Source: a virus
Virus record (IMG/VR): IMGVR_UViG_3300048925_000614
Location: 1-41,164 of that record
Length of the DNA: 41,164 bases
Strand: one strand, 5' to 3'
Every line of letters begins with the position of its first letter. Position 1 is the first letter of the stretch. Below, one piece after another: positions 30,153 through 38,512 of this stretch. The notes below the pieces were generated by a model, which had not been told where the DNA came from, searched no databases, and saw only the letters and a list, made by a program, of their open reading frames with translations. The translations under genes were made by a program, and so were the position numbers.

Positions 30153-31735
30153 TGGCGCAGGCATACCAGCAGTTCTCGCCCCTCGCAGCGCTGGGCTTTG
30201 TACAGCAGCAGGGCGAGATCGGGCGCGAGCGGGGGAAGGAGAATCGCCTGAATCAACTGGCGAGTCTGGCCTACAGCGCCCCCGCAGATCAGCGCGATTC
30301 GATCCTGTCGCAGGCCGCATCCGTTGATGCGGGTGCAGCGCAGGGTCTAGAAAAGCAGATGGCCTATTCGGATGAGCGCCGCAACGCCAGCATGGTGAAC
30401 ATGGCGCGTCTTCTGACCAATGCCCCGGAGCAGTCCCGGGCTGGTCTGTACCGCAGCATGGTGCCGACGCTATCCCGTTTCGGCCTGTCTGACATGCCGC
30501 AGGACTACACGCCGGAAACTGCTCCGGTCATCATGCAGGCTGCGCAGTCGCTGGTGCAGGCGTATCAGGGTACGAATGCGACGCCGACGGACGTTCGCTC
30601 CTTCCAGATGATGACCGCAGGCCTTTCACCTGAAGATCAGATGCGGGCACGTCGGATCAATCTCGGCCTCGATGGACGCGCTTCCAATGCTGGCTATGGG
30701 TTCTTTGAGTTCGACGGCGCAGATGGCCGCAAGCGCATGGGGCGCAACAATCCGAGGACCGGCGACCGCGAGGTGTACGACGAGGCTTCAGGGGAGTTCG
30801 TACCCCTGGGCGGAATTGGTGGCGGTGTAACCACTCCGCCGCAGGGTCAGGATGGGCAGCATTTCGGCGACTTCACGTCTCTTGCTGGTGAGTTCCCGGG
30901 CGTCACCATGACCAGTGGTATGCGCACTGCTGAACGTAACCAGCAGGTTGGCGGCACCCCTAACAGCCAGCACCTGACTGGCACGGCAGCTGACTACGCA
31001 GTACCCCAGCAGCTGAAGCCGGCCTTCATGTCCCGCGCTCGCCAAATGGGCTATCAGGCGATTGATGAGGGCGACCACATCCATCTCCAGCTGCCGCGTG
31101 GCGGGAGGTCCGCATCGGCAGGGCTGGCGGTCGGGCGTCGCAAGGAAGACGAGGCGAGGGCCGTTGCACAGGCTCAGTCGGACGTTGAGTTGGGCGCTTT
31201 GCCAACAAGGCTCGGGATGCAGACTGATGCTGATATTGCCAAGGCGCGGGGGGTGGAGCAGGCCAAGAGTGAGCAAGAGCGAGCCAGTACTGAACGGGCC
31301 AAGACGGCTCAGCTCAACAATGTGGATCGCGGTTTGACTCGAATTGATGAGGCCTTGAAGAACCTCACGGGGAGTCTGATTGACACTGGCCCCATTGATG
31401 GGCGGCTGATGGTTTCGACGCCGCAGGGGCAGGAGCTTGAGGCTGCGGTTGGCGCGATCCAGAACGATATGCTGGCGCTCACCCGCGTCCCAGGCATTGG
31501 CTCGCAGTCCGACCTTGAGGCGAAGATCGCTAACCTGAAGTATCCGTCGATCTACAACCATCCGTCCGTCAACGCCGCCAACGTCAAGCAGTTGAGGGAA
31601 TTCATGGTGGATCTGCGTCGCCAGATCACCGGAAGTTCCGCAGGCAGTGGTGGGCGGGCAATCGTCCGTACTGGCACATCCAATGGCCGGAAGGTCATCC
31701 AATATAGCGACGGGAGCGTCGAGTATGGCAATTGA
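30152..31735 (+). CDS. Ejection protein gp20-like with embedded M15-type peptidase domain
   Basis: 527 aa. N-terminal about 230 residues are helical. Residues about 248-316 carry a D-Ala-D-Ala carboxypeptidase (M15) motif set: TMTSGMRTAERNQQVGG, SQHLTGTAADY (His274, Asp281) and DEGDHIHLQLP (His309/His311). The remainder is helical. It follows the gp7-like gene and overlaps the next by 11 bases. The enzyme could cut the peptidoglycan during injection. Confidence 0.85.
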   Translation: MAQAYQQFSPLAALGFVQQQGEIGRERGKENRLNQLASLAYSAPADQRDSILSQAASVDAGAAQGLEKQMAYSDERRNASMVNMARLLTNAPEQSRAGLYRSMVPTLSRFGLSDMPQDYTPETAPVIMQAAQSLVQAYQGTNATPTDVRSFQMMTAGLSPEDQMRARRINLGLDGRASNAGYGFFEFDGADGRKRMGRNNPRTGDREVYDEASGEFVPLGGIGGGVTTPPQGQDGQHFGDFTSLAGEFPGVTMTSGMRTAERNQQVGGTPNSQHLTGTAADYAVPQQLKPAFMSRARQMGYQAIDEGDHIHLQLPRGGRSASAGLAVGRRKEDEARAVAQAQSDVELGALPTRLGMQTDADIAKARGVEQAKSEQERASTERAKTAQLNNVDRGLTRIDEALKNLTGSLIDTGPIDGRLMVSTPQGQELEAAVGAIQNDMLALTRVPGIGSQSDLEAKIANLKYPSIYNHPSVNAANVKQLREFMVDLRRQITGSSAGSGGRAIVRTGTSNGRKVIQYSDGSVEYGN

Positions 31736-33629
31736 TCCGGCCACCATCGTTTGGGATGACGAACCTCCGGTTCAGCCCCAGCGTGCGCAGGCCATCGACC
31801 CGTCCACGGTTGTATGGGATGACACTCCGATTACTGACTTTCCGACGGTCAATGCAGAGCGACCTACGGACTCGATGAGTACGAGTGAGCGCTTTGCTGC
31901 TGGTGTTGGTAAATCGCTGGTGGACACCGGAAAGGGCGCACAGCAGTTCCTTGCTGATATGCCGTCGCTGCCATTCTCTGCGGTCAGCCAAGGTGTTCTT
32001 GGCGTCCTGAAGGGAGAAGGATTCACTCGGGGGATGGTCAACGGGCTGGCAGCCATGGGGAGAGAGCGGCAGGCCCTGCGAGATGAGACGGCAGAGCGGC
32101 GCGAGCTTGACCGTGATCTCACTTCAACGGGCGCGGGCATGTCAGGCAATGTGATCGGCACCATTGCTCAGATGCTGGGTCCGGGGATCGCTGCGCGAGG
32201 AACTCTGGCCGCTCCGGCGCTTCTGCCTGCAACCATTCGGGGGAACGCCCTGCAAGGCGCATCCATTGGCGCCCTGCAGCCAAATACCGGGGCGCAGGAC
32301 CGAGGGTTGAACATGCTCCTCGGCGGGGTGGGTGGCGCAGCTGGTGCGGGCTTGGTCCGGCTGGCGGGTGCCACATCCTCGGGGCTTAGGAATCTTCTCG
32401 GCCGGACGGGGCTATCTGGAACTGATCGGCGAGCGGCAGAAATCCTCGCACGAGAGGCGACGGCTCCCCAGACTCTCACCTACCAGCAGTCCGCCGTTCC
32501 GGGGGTGCGTCTGACACTTGGCGAATCCACGCAAGACCCGGGGTTGATGGCGCTAGAGAACGCCATGCGGGCACGGAATCGTGGCGCATTCGAGGCCATT
32601 GACCAGTCAAACAACGCTGCTCGCGTCTCTCAGTTGGGGCGTATTGCAGGCAATGAGACGGACATGGCAGCGGCCATCGAAGCCAGAGATGCTGCGTCAT
32701 CTGGCTTGCGCGATGCTGCCTTCCGAGAAGGCGATGCTACAGCTCAGGCGGCCCGGGACCGCTCTGCCCTGATGTTGGGCAATAGAGGTGATGCACTGCG
32801 GCCCCTGAGGGAGCAGGTGTCTGCAATGTCCGCGCAGAACGCTAGTCGTCCTAGTGTCCAAGCTGCTGTTCGTGATGTTGATCGCGCCCTGGAAAATGCC
32901 GGTGATTCGGTTGGGAGTCTCTACAAGGTCCGCCAGTATGTGGGCGACCTGTTGGAAGGGAAGGCGGGCGGGGACAAGGGCTATGCGAAGGCCGCGTCCC
33001 GAGAGCTGATGCAGATTCGGGATGCACTGGACGAGCAATTGGCCCAGCGTGCCCCGAGCTTCCCTGAGTACCTTCAGGCCTACCGGCAAGCCTCGCGCCC
33101 GATCAACCGCATGGAAGTGGGTCGCGAGGTGCTGCAGCGTTCGTCCGGCGCGGTTCCCGACCAGCTGGGAAACCCTGTCCTCACTCCGGCTGGAGTGATG
33201 CGTGCGACGGGCGACTTGGATGCCATTGCTGCAAAGGCGACTGGATTCAAGAAGGCCCAGGCCGCTGAGATCCTTTCGCCTGAGGATATCGGTGCAATCC
33301 GTGCAATTCAGGATGACATGGTGCGTCAGGCTTCCCGCCAGCGCTCAGGAACGGTTGGAAGTCAGACGGCAGAGCGACTGGCAATCGGCGACCGAATTGC
33401 CAAGCAATCATTGGCTACGCGTGTGCCCTGGGCCGGGCAGTTCTTCGAGCATTTCGAGGCTCGGGCCAATGAGCAGCTGCAAGAGCGATTGGCATTCATG
33501 ATGGCGAACCCGCAGGAGGCAAAGAGGGTGCTTGCCGCGCTTCCAGAAAGGGATCGGGCTCCGGTCAGGGCGATGCTTGGACAGCTTGCAATGGCTTCTG
33601 GCAGAAGCTCTGCAGCCCAGCAGAACTAA
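31725..33629 (+). CDS. Ejection protein gp16-like
   Basis: 634 aa; start at 31725 (MAIDPATIVWDDEPPV) after GGGAG. The N-terminus holds two near-identical repeats of the form IDP(A/S)T(I/V)VWDD. The rest is largely helical with small-residue-rich segments (GAAGAGLVRLAGATSSG), as in the long P22 ejection protein gp16 (609 aa). Third in the 7/20/16 order. Confidence 0.8.
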   Translation: MAIDPATIVWDDEPPVQPQRAQAIDPSTVVWDDTPITDFPTVNAERPTDSMSTSERFAAGVGKSLVDTGKGAQQFLADMPSLPFSAVSQGVLGVLKGEGFTRGMVNGLAAMGRERQALRDETAERRELDRDLTSTGAGMSGNVIGTIAQMLGPGIAARGTLAAPALLPATIRGNALQGASIGALQPNTGAQDRGLNMLLGGVGGAAGAGLVRLAGATSSGLRNLLGRTGLSGTDRRAAEILAREATAPQTLTYQQSAVPGVRLTLGESTQDPGLMALENAMRARNRGAFEAIDQSNNAARVSQLGRIAGNETDMAAAIEARDAASSGLRDAAFREGDATAQAARDRSALMLGNRGDALRPLREQVSAMSAQNASRPSVQAAVRDVDRALENAGDSVGSLYKVRQYVGDLLEGKAGGDKGYAKAASRELMQIRDALDEQLAQRAPSFPEYLQAYRQASRPINRMEVGREVLQRSSGAVPDQLGNPVLTPAGVMRATGDLDAIAAKATGFKKAQAAEILSPEDIGAIRAIQDDMVRQASRQRSGTVGSQTAERLAIGDRIAKQSLATRVPWAGQFFEHFEARANEQLQERLAFMMANPQEAKRVLAALPERDRAPVRAMLGQLAMASGRSSAAQQN

Positions 33630-33630
33630 G

Positions 33631-33786
33631 TCAAAAGGTGCGCTCTTTTGTCAGGGCGCGCTTTAACTTCCCATCGGGCAATGCCTTGCACAGCCACGGG
33701 CCGCCCTTAACGGCAAGCAGCCAATAGATGAAGACGATGATCGGCGCAAAGATCAGCTTCAGTCCGAGCGCATAGAGCCAAGCCAT
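33631..33786 (-). CDS. Small membrane protein between ejection and tail genes, SieA-like position, 51 aa
   Basis: Opposite strand to the late block. ATG at 33786 with AAGGAGGGGG upstream gives MAWLYALGLKLIFAPIIVFI, one hydrophobic helix (about 3-27) and a basic tail. In P22 the same place (between gene 16 and the tailspike) holds the immI region with sieA, a membrane exclusion gene. This one is much smaller, so only the position is shared. Confidence 0.7.
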   Translation of the reverse strand: MAWLYALGLKLIFAPIIVFIYWLLAVKGGPWLCKALPDGKLKRALTKERTF

Positions 33787-33844
33787 ACCCCCTCCTTGAG
33801 CGCCCATCGTACCACCGGGGCGTGAAGCCCGATCCTTACCCCCG

Positions 33845-33866
33845 AGCCCGCCCAGTGCGGGCTTTG
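33845..33866 (+). terminator. Hairpin terminator upstream of the tail fibre genes
   Basis: AGCCCGC-CCAGT-GCGGGCT with a short T run (TTTGTCATTT). It lies between the minus-strand membrane gene and the tail fibre gene. Confidence 0.6.
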
Positions 33867-33884
33867 TCATTTCTGGAGTCATGA

Positions 33885-34685
33885 ATGACCTCGTACAACT
33901 CCTACGACCCCGCTCCCGTCTTCTTCGGTCTGGATGGGATCACTCCTTGCGTCAATGGCTCCCTGACCTTCTGTGACTTGGGCACCACCACCCTGAAGGA
34001 CACGTGGTCCGACCCGGATCAGGCGACCCCGAACAGCAACCCGGTCCTGCTGGACTCGGCTGGCCGGTCCAATACGAATATCTGGCTGGACGGGGGCTAC
34101 ACCATCACCCTCAAGGACAGCGACGGGGTAGTCGTCTGGGTCCGCGACGTGGACAGCGGGCAGGGTGCCGGCGCGTCCATTCCGGCGCTGGAGTCGGGGA
34201 GGTTCCTGTCAAACGATGGGTCGAACCTGATCTGGGCCGACGTTCGGCAGGTTCCGGACCCATCCGGATCTCCCGATGCGATCCTCGGGACGGACGGCGC
34301 GAACCTGATCTGGACCCCGAAACCCGAGCCGCCACCGGCTGCAGAGGTGTCGGGCGTCGATACCGTCATCATCAAGACGGGCGGCGATACCGACTGGCAG
34401 ATCCTGAAGGGGTCTGGCACCGCGCCAGTCTCTGGCACCGCTCAGACCTCCCTCGCCGTGACCTTCGCAACCCCGTTCAAGAGCGGGACTGTGCCGAATG
34501 TGTCCATCACGCCAGCCCCGGGCAACCAGCCCTATGGCCCGGTCGTCCCGTACCTGTCTGCAGCGCCCACCGCGAGTGGCTTCACGGCTGTCTTTGACGT
34601 TGCCGAGGGCAATACCGGTGGCTCAACTGTCACCAATTCCGTGGCCTTTCAGTGGATCGCACAGGGACAGGTCGCCGCATCATGA
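33885..34685 (+). CDS. Tailspike/tail fibre head-binding-domain protein, 266 aa
   Basis: Opening domain (about 1-95, YDPAPVFFGLDGITPCVNGS, LLDSAGRSNTNIWLDGGYTI) resembles the virion-binding domain of podoviral tailspikes. A repeated NGSNLIW-type motif (NDGSNLIWAD, TDGANLIWTP) and a beta-rich C-terminal domain follow. It lacks a long spike beta helix, so the fibre is assembled from this and the two next proteins. Confidence 0.75.
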   Translation: MTSYNSYDPAPVFFGLDGITPCVNGSLTFCDLGTTTLKDTWSDPDQATPNSNPVLLDSAGRSNTNIWLDGGYTITLKDSDGVVVWVRDVDSGQGAGASIPALESGRFLSNDGSNLIWADVRQVPDPSGSPDAILGTDGANLIWTPKPEPPPAAEVSGVDTVIIKTGGDTDWQILKGSGTAPVSGTAQTSLAVTFATPFKSGTVPNVSITPAPGNQPYGPVVPYLSAAPTASGFTAVFDVAEGNTGGSTVTNSVAFQWIAQGQVAAS

Positions 34686-35404
34686 AGAACCTTGGATTCG
34701 CATACCAGCCGGGGCAGGGCGAGCCGATTGCGGACTCTGCTGGCCGCGTAACGCGGGTGTGGTCCAACTACTTCGCCAAGCTGGCGCTCGTCCAGACGAG
34801 CGACGAACTCCGCGACCTGTATCTGGCGCTGGCCGAACGTGTCGGAAAGCTGGAGGACGGGCAGGCCCTGACCATCATCGGCCGCAACTCCGTCAAGACT
34901 GTCGGAACCGGTCAGGTCGAAATCCAGCTCGTCGGGGACGAGGATGCCCCTGGGAGCACCGAGTATTACGGGACGAACGCAGCCGGCGAGAAGGGATTCC
35001 ACCCGGTTGCTGATGCAATCGAGGTGGAGGTCACCGAGCTGACCAAGGAGGTTGGCCTCGACGGCATCATCACCCTTGGCCTAGCCGATGTGCCGGACAG
35101 CGGCATGGGCACCCTGCAGAGAACCCAGTTCGACGCGAAGGGGCGGAAGACTGGGACCAGCTCCGCCACGACCGATGACCTTCCAGAAGGCTCGACCAAT
35201 CGCTACTTCCCAGAGGCCCCCATTGATGGGAAGCAGTACGCACGGAGGGATGCTGCTTGGACCGAAGTCGATGCCATTTCAATCCAGTTCCCCTTCTATG
35301 CGACGTCCGGGGCCTTTGATCCTGTTCCGCTAACCGCCAACAGGGAGCTTCCGTTCTTCTTGACAAATGGGACGCAGGCCAACATTCCAATGGTGACCGC
35401 ATGA
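34682..35404 (+). CDS. Tail fibre component, 240 aa
   Basis: Start overlaps the previous stop as ATGA. MKNLGFAYQPGQGEPIADSA; a helical stalk (LRDLYLALAERVGKLEDG), and then beta-rich collar/shaft segments (LADVPDSGMGTLQRTQFDAK, TTDDLPEGSTNRYFPEAP). TNRYF-type signatures occur in fibre shafts. Probably trimeric. Confidence 0.7.
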   Translation: MKNLGFAYQPGQGEPIADSAGRVTRVWSNYFAKLALVQTSDELRDLYLALAERVGKLEDGQALTIIGRNSVKTVGTGQVEIQLVGDEDAPGSTEYYGTNAAGEKGFHPVADAIEVEVTELTKEVGLDGIITLGLADVPDSGMGTLQRTQFDAKGRKTGTSSATTDDLPEGSTNRYFPEAPIDGKQYARRDAAWTEVDAISIQFPFYATSGAFDPVPLTANRELPFFLTNGTQANIPMVTA

Positions 35405-36183
35405 CTGATGCAATCCCAGTAAAGCGCCGCGATGCAACGAGCCTGGGGGAGTTCGCAGCGACAGATCGCGCGCCAATGCGATTCCTGCAGCTCCCGAGGG
35501 GCTACATTGATGGCCTGAAAATGGAGTGGCTGTCTGCCACTTCGCTGCGAATTACCACTGGTGCGGCCTATATTCCGATCCTCGATCAAGTCCTTGATGT
35601 GCCGTCTGCGATCACTAAATCCAGCATCTCACTTTCGGCCAGCGCATGGCATCACCTGTACCTTTTCAGCAATGCGGGAGTTCCGGATTTTGAAGTTTCG
35701 GCCACTGCACCGGCAGCACCCTACAGCGGCTCAGCACGAACGAAAACGGGCGACACATCACGTCGCTACGTCGGCTCAGTGAAGACCGATGCGTCAAGTC
35801 AGATCATCAAGTTTCTACAGGCTGGGAACTCGGTTCTGTATCAAGCGAACACTGCCTTGGCACCGCTTCGCATTCTGAGCAACGGGCTTGCGACGACAAC
35901 TACCGTTGTTTCTGCAGCGGGCGCAATTCCGGTCACGTCGAAGAAGATGACCGCGCGACTCGTAAGCCTGAGCGCAACGCCATCCAACAATCTGTTCGTT
36001 GCCAATCCATTTGCTTTTCCCGTTGTGTCCGATCCGAACTTCATCATTGCTATAGGCAATAACGTCAACGTCTACGTGCCTATCGCTACCGACGATTCCC
36101 AGAACATCAACTACGTGTATGGCGTCGGTCCGGGAGCCACTGGTGCGTATGTCGAAGTCAACGGCTATGAGTATGAGAGGTGA
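35401..36183 (+). CDS. Tail fibre distal/host-recognition protein, 260 aa
   Basis: Overlaps the previous gene by 4 nt. Beta-rich with tandem LSASAWHHLYLFSN, RRYVGSVKTDASS strands typical of receptor-binding tips. The gene looks less GC-rich than its neighbours (for example 35601-36100), as expected for a recently exchanged receptor-binding protein. No known fold is recognised. Confidence 0.65.
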   Translation: MTDAIPVKRRDATSLGEFAATDRAPMRFLQLPRGYIDGLKMEWLSATSLRITTGAAYIPILDQVLDVPSAITKSSISLSASAWHHLYLFSNAGVPDFEVSATAPAAPYSGSARTKTGDTSRRYVGSVKTDASSQIIKFLQAGNSVLYQANTALAPLRILSNGLATTTTVVSAAGAIPVTSKKMTARLVSLSATPSNNLFVANPFAFPVVSDPNFIIAIGNNVNVYVPIATDDSQNINYVYGVGPGATGAYVEVNGYEYER

Positions 36184-36185
36184 CG

Positions 36186-36479
36186 ATGTACGCAATTTGC
36201 GGTGATGGCTACAGGGCAATCTCTGGCCCGAATGACTTGCTCCCAGGGGAAACGCTGGCTGCCGAGATACCTGCTGACGCAATGCGCGCACTTCGCATTG
36301 TTGAGGCCAGGGTTGGCCGCGACCTGATGCTCCGGGCATCGGATTGGACCCAAATGCCGGATGCCCCGATGAGTGAGGCGACCCGGGCCAGCTGGGGCGG
36401 GTACCGGCAGGCGCTCAGAGACCTTCCGCAGCAGCCGGGGTTCCCGGATTGCGCCTGGCCGACAGCGCCCGACGCCTAA
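36186..36479 (+). CDS. Tail fibre assembly chaperone-like protein, 97 aa
   Basis: Start at 36186 (MYAICGDGYRAISGP) after AGAGG. The C-terminal motif RASDWTQMPDAPMSEATRA, ...WGGYRQALRDLPQQPGFP is the recognisable element of tail fibre assembly proteins. It directly follows the fibre genes. Confidence 0.8.
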   Translation: MYAICGDGYRAISGPNDLLPGETLAAEIPADAMRALRIVEARVGRDLMLRASDWTQMPDAPMSEATRASWGGYRQALRDLPQQPGFPDCAWPTAPDA

Positions 36480-36697
36480 ACCTTGCCGTGCAGCGATGCC
36501 TCGGGCTGGACCCCCATATGCACCAGCCACGCCGCAACCATCTCGATGATGGCGCTGTCGTCTTCGGGGTAGTTGTCGATCAGCCGGTCCTCGACCGCAT
36601 CGCAGATGTCCCAGAACGCCGGGGTGTCGCCATGCTCCCGGAAGGCGTGGGCCAGCTCTCCGTACGCCAGCTCGTAGTCCCCGCGTCGGTTACTCAT
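36476..36697 (-). CDS. Hypothetical protein, 73 aa
   Basis: ATG at 36697 with GGAGG upstream: MSNRRGDYELAYGELAHAFR, then ICDAVEDRLIDNYPEDDSAI. Helical, acidic. Overlaps the tail assembly gene end-to-end (4 bp) on the other strand. No family recognised. Confidence 0.6.
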   Translation of the reverse strand: MSNRRGDYELAYGELAHAFREHGDTPAFWDICDAVEDRLIDNYPEDDSAIIEMVAAWLVHMGVQPEASLHGKV

Positions 36698-36923
36698 GCG
36701 TTGCCTCCGGCTGGAGCATGCCGGCCTCCCAGATGATGGCCTCGACGCTGTCGTGGAAGTACGCGATGTCGACGGGCGCAACGCGTTGTTCCAGCACCTC
36801 GGCCTCGCCGGCCACGGCCTCGACCTGGTCGCCGACCGGATAGTCCCGGGCAATGCGGGCCGCCTGGGCCCGCAGGGCTCGCAGCTGGTCGTCCAGCTCG
36901 TTGCGCGTCAGCTTGCTGTTCAT
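36690..36923 (-). CDS. Hypothetical protein, 77 aa
   Basis: MNSKLTRNELDDQLRALRAQ; helical with EAVAGEAEVLEQRVAPVDIA and a short IIWEAGML stretch. Overlaps the next minus-strand gene by 8 bp. Divergent from the SRAP gene: 52 bp between them, holding the palindrome CCGGTCAACCGG. Function unknown. Confidence 0.6.
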   Translation of the reverse strand: MNSKLTRNELDDQLRALRAQAARIARDYPVGDQVEAVAGEAEVLEQRVAPVDIAYFHDSVEAIIWEAGMLQPEATHE

Positions 36924-36975
36924 GTCGAATCCTATGCCCGGCGGGCGTTATGCTCCGGTCAACCGGAGGTGACAG

Positions 36976-37908
36976 ATGTGCTACTCAGCTCAGATCGAAG
37001 CCGACTACAAGCAGTTCGTCCGCAACTTCGGGGCGATCATCGACCTCAAAGAGTTCGCCGCTCTTTGGCTCCGCGACGCGGGCAAGGAGAAGCGGCCGAA
37101 GACCCCCAGGGCGCTGGACCTGTCGTTCCTTCTCTCCGACGACCCGGCCATGGAGGGGCTGGCGGATGAGATCCGACAATGGGACGCCCACGACGTCTCA
37201 CAACTTGAGACGGAGCTGTTCAAGCAGGCCAAGCGCCTGGCCGATGCCGAGCGGAAATTGTCCGAGAAGCCGACGAAGACCGCGGCGAACGAGCAGCGCA
37301 TCGCTGTCAACAAGATCGAGCAGATCAAGGGGCGAATCGCCGACCTGAAGCGCTCGAAGGCCGAGACCCGGGACTTCCGGATGTTCCCTGGCTACTACTG
37401 CCCCGTGCTGGTCAGCGAGGGGGGCAGGGTGGTAGTGAAGCCGATGCGCTACCAGTGCCGGCCGGCGGGGAAGCCCGCCTTCTACGACACGAAGTACCCA
37501 GGCACATACAACGCCCGGCGCGACAACCTGGAGAGCTTCTGGAAGGGTCAGTTTGGCCGCACGCACGGGTTGATCGTGGCTACCAAGTTCTACGAGCATG
37601 TGGAGGTGGAGGGCGAGAACAAGATCCTGGAGTTCGTGCCGCGCACCGGTGAGCCGATGCTCATTGCTTGCCTGTGGTCACACTGGACCGACCCAAAGGG
37701 GAAGGAACCGGACCTGCTCAGCTTCGCTGCGATCACAGACGACCCGGAGCCGGAAGTTGCCGCCGCCGGACACGACCGGACGATCATCAACATCAAGCCC
37801 GAGCACGTGCAGGCCTGGCTCAACCCTGACCCCGGCAATCTCGAAGCGCTCTACGACATCTTCGACGACAAGCGGCACCCGTTCTATGAGCACAAGATCG
37901 CAGCCTGA
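36976..37908 (+). CDS. SRAP-domain (HMCES/YedK-like) protein with helical insertion, 310 aa
   Basis: The family captures abasic sites in single-stranded DNA by a covalent bond to Cys2. All key residues are seen: Cys2 (MCYSAQ), Asn179 (YNARRDN), Glu207 (FYEHVE), and His266 (GHDRTIINI). Family members are usually about 220 aa; here about 90 extra residues (about 50-135), including a coiled-coil-like stretch (LFKQAKRLADAERKLSE, IEQIKGRIADLKRSK), sit between Cys2 and the core. Starts right after a GGAGGTGACAG ribosome site. Confidence 0.9.
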   Translation: MCYSAQIEADYKQFVRNFGAIIDLKEFAALWLRDAGKEKRPKTPRALDLSFLLSDDPAMEGLADEIRQWDAHDVSQLETELFKQAKRLADAERKLSEKPTKTAANEQRIAVNKIEQIKGRIADLKRSKAETRDFRMFPGYYCPVLVSEGGRVVVKPMRYQCRPAGKPAFYDTKYPGTYNARRDNLESFWKGQFGRTHGLIVATKFYEHVEVEGENKILEFVPRTGEPMLIACLWSHWTDPKGKEPDLLSFAAITDDPEPEVAAAGHDRTIINIKPEHVQAWLNPDPGNLEALYDIFDDKRHPFYEHKIAA

Positions 37909-37939
37909 TCCCAGCCCCTGAGACGCCCGGGAGTATCCT

Positions 37940-38248
37940 GTGTGGATGCTTCCGGACGGCTTCAAGTGGATTAGAGCGATGCCCAGCGAGCGGGTGCCGA
38001 CCGCGCTGGCTCTGGGCGATGTGCCTGTATGCCGGATGATTGACCGGGTGGACGGTACGTGGTTCGTCTATCTGGACTACCACCTCCCGCCGCCCGAGGG
38101 GCAGCTGGTTCACCGGAAACGGGACTGCTCGACCTTCGCCACAGGGGTGCAGGGGTGCGAGCTGTGGGTCCAGAAGCACGAGGCCCGGCTCCGGGAGGAA
38201 GTCGAGGCCAACCGGCTGGCATGGCGGCAGCGGCGGGGGCTTTTGTGA
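37940..38248 (+). CDS. Hypothetical protein at the right end of the prophage, 102 aa
   Basis: GTG start with GGGAG upstream, MWMLPDGFKWIRAMPSERVP; an in-frame ATG follows six bases later. Beta-rich core (RVDGTWFVYLDYHLPP) and helical C-terminal tail with a basic end. Two Cys (CSTFATGVQGC). No family recognised. Last gene before attR. Confidence 0.6.
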   Translation: MWMLPDGFKWIRAMPSERVPTALALGDVPVCRMIDRVDGTWFVYLDYHLPPPEGQLVHRKRDCSTFATGVQGCELWVQKHEARLREEVEANRLAWRQRRGLL

Positions 38249-38256
38249 TTGGGGAG

Positions 38257-38331
38257 CCGTTCCGCAATTCGAAGGCGTCCCTTGCTGTTCAAGGCATTCA
38301 AAGGCATGACTTGATAAGTTTTGCGGAACGG
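38257..38331. repeat. Inverted repeat next to attR
   Basis: CCGTTCCGCAA (38257-38267) and TTGCGGAACGG (38321-38331) form a perfect 11-bp inverted pair with a 53-bp centre, 39 bp before the tRNA-Leu copy. It could be arm-type integrase or excisionase sites, or a structured RNA. Confidence 0.65.
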
Positions 38332-38369
38332 AATTGCCCCCGAAACCATTGGTACGCCTAGATTCTTGT

Positions 38370-38429
38370 GCGGATTCAAAATCCGCCGCCCTTAAAAGCG
38401 TGTGGGTTCGAGTCCCACCTTCGGCACCA
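38370..38429 (+). other. attR: 3' portion of tRNA-Leu(CAA)
   Basis: Anticodon arm GCGGA-TTCAAAA-TCCGC (anticodon CAA), variable arm, T-arm GTGGG-TTCGAGT-CCCAC, and 3' acceptor CTTCGGCACCA. The 5' half of a tRNA is not present: upstream (38341-38369) only loosely resembles a D-arm (TTGGTACGCC). I take it as the phage copy of the integration target; the intact gene should lie left of position 1. Confidence 0.85.
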
Positions 38430-38438
38430 TTTGAAAAC

Positions 38439-38458
38439 AGGCACTTAGGTGCCTTTTT
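38439..38458 (+). terminator. Terminator after the tRNA-Leu copy
   Basis: AGGCAC-TTAG-GTGCCT followed by TTTTC. Natural terminator of the tRNA gene, now duplicated with the att site. Confidence 0.75.
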
Positions 38459-38478
38459 CTTTGCCTGCGATTTGGGTC

Positions 38479-38504
38479 GGCTGCTCCGCAATATAGGAGC
38501 AGCC
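38479..38504. repeat. Hairpin between attR and the fossil integrase
   Basis: Perfect 9-bp inverted repeat GGCTGCTCC/GGAGCAGCC with an 8-bp loop. It lies 8 bp from the stop of the fossil integrase and could be its old terminator. Confidence 0.6.
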
Positions 38505-38512
38505 CCGCAATC

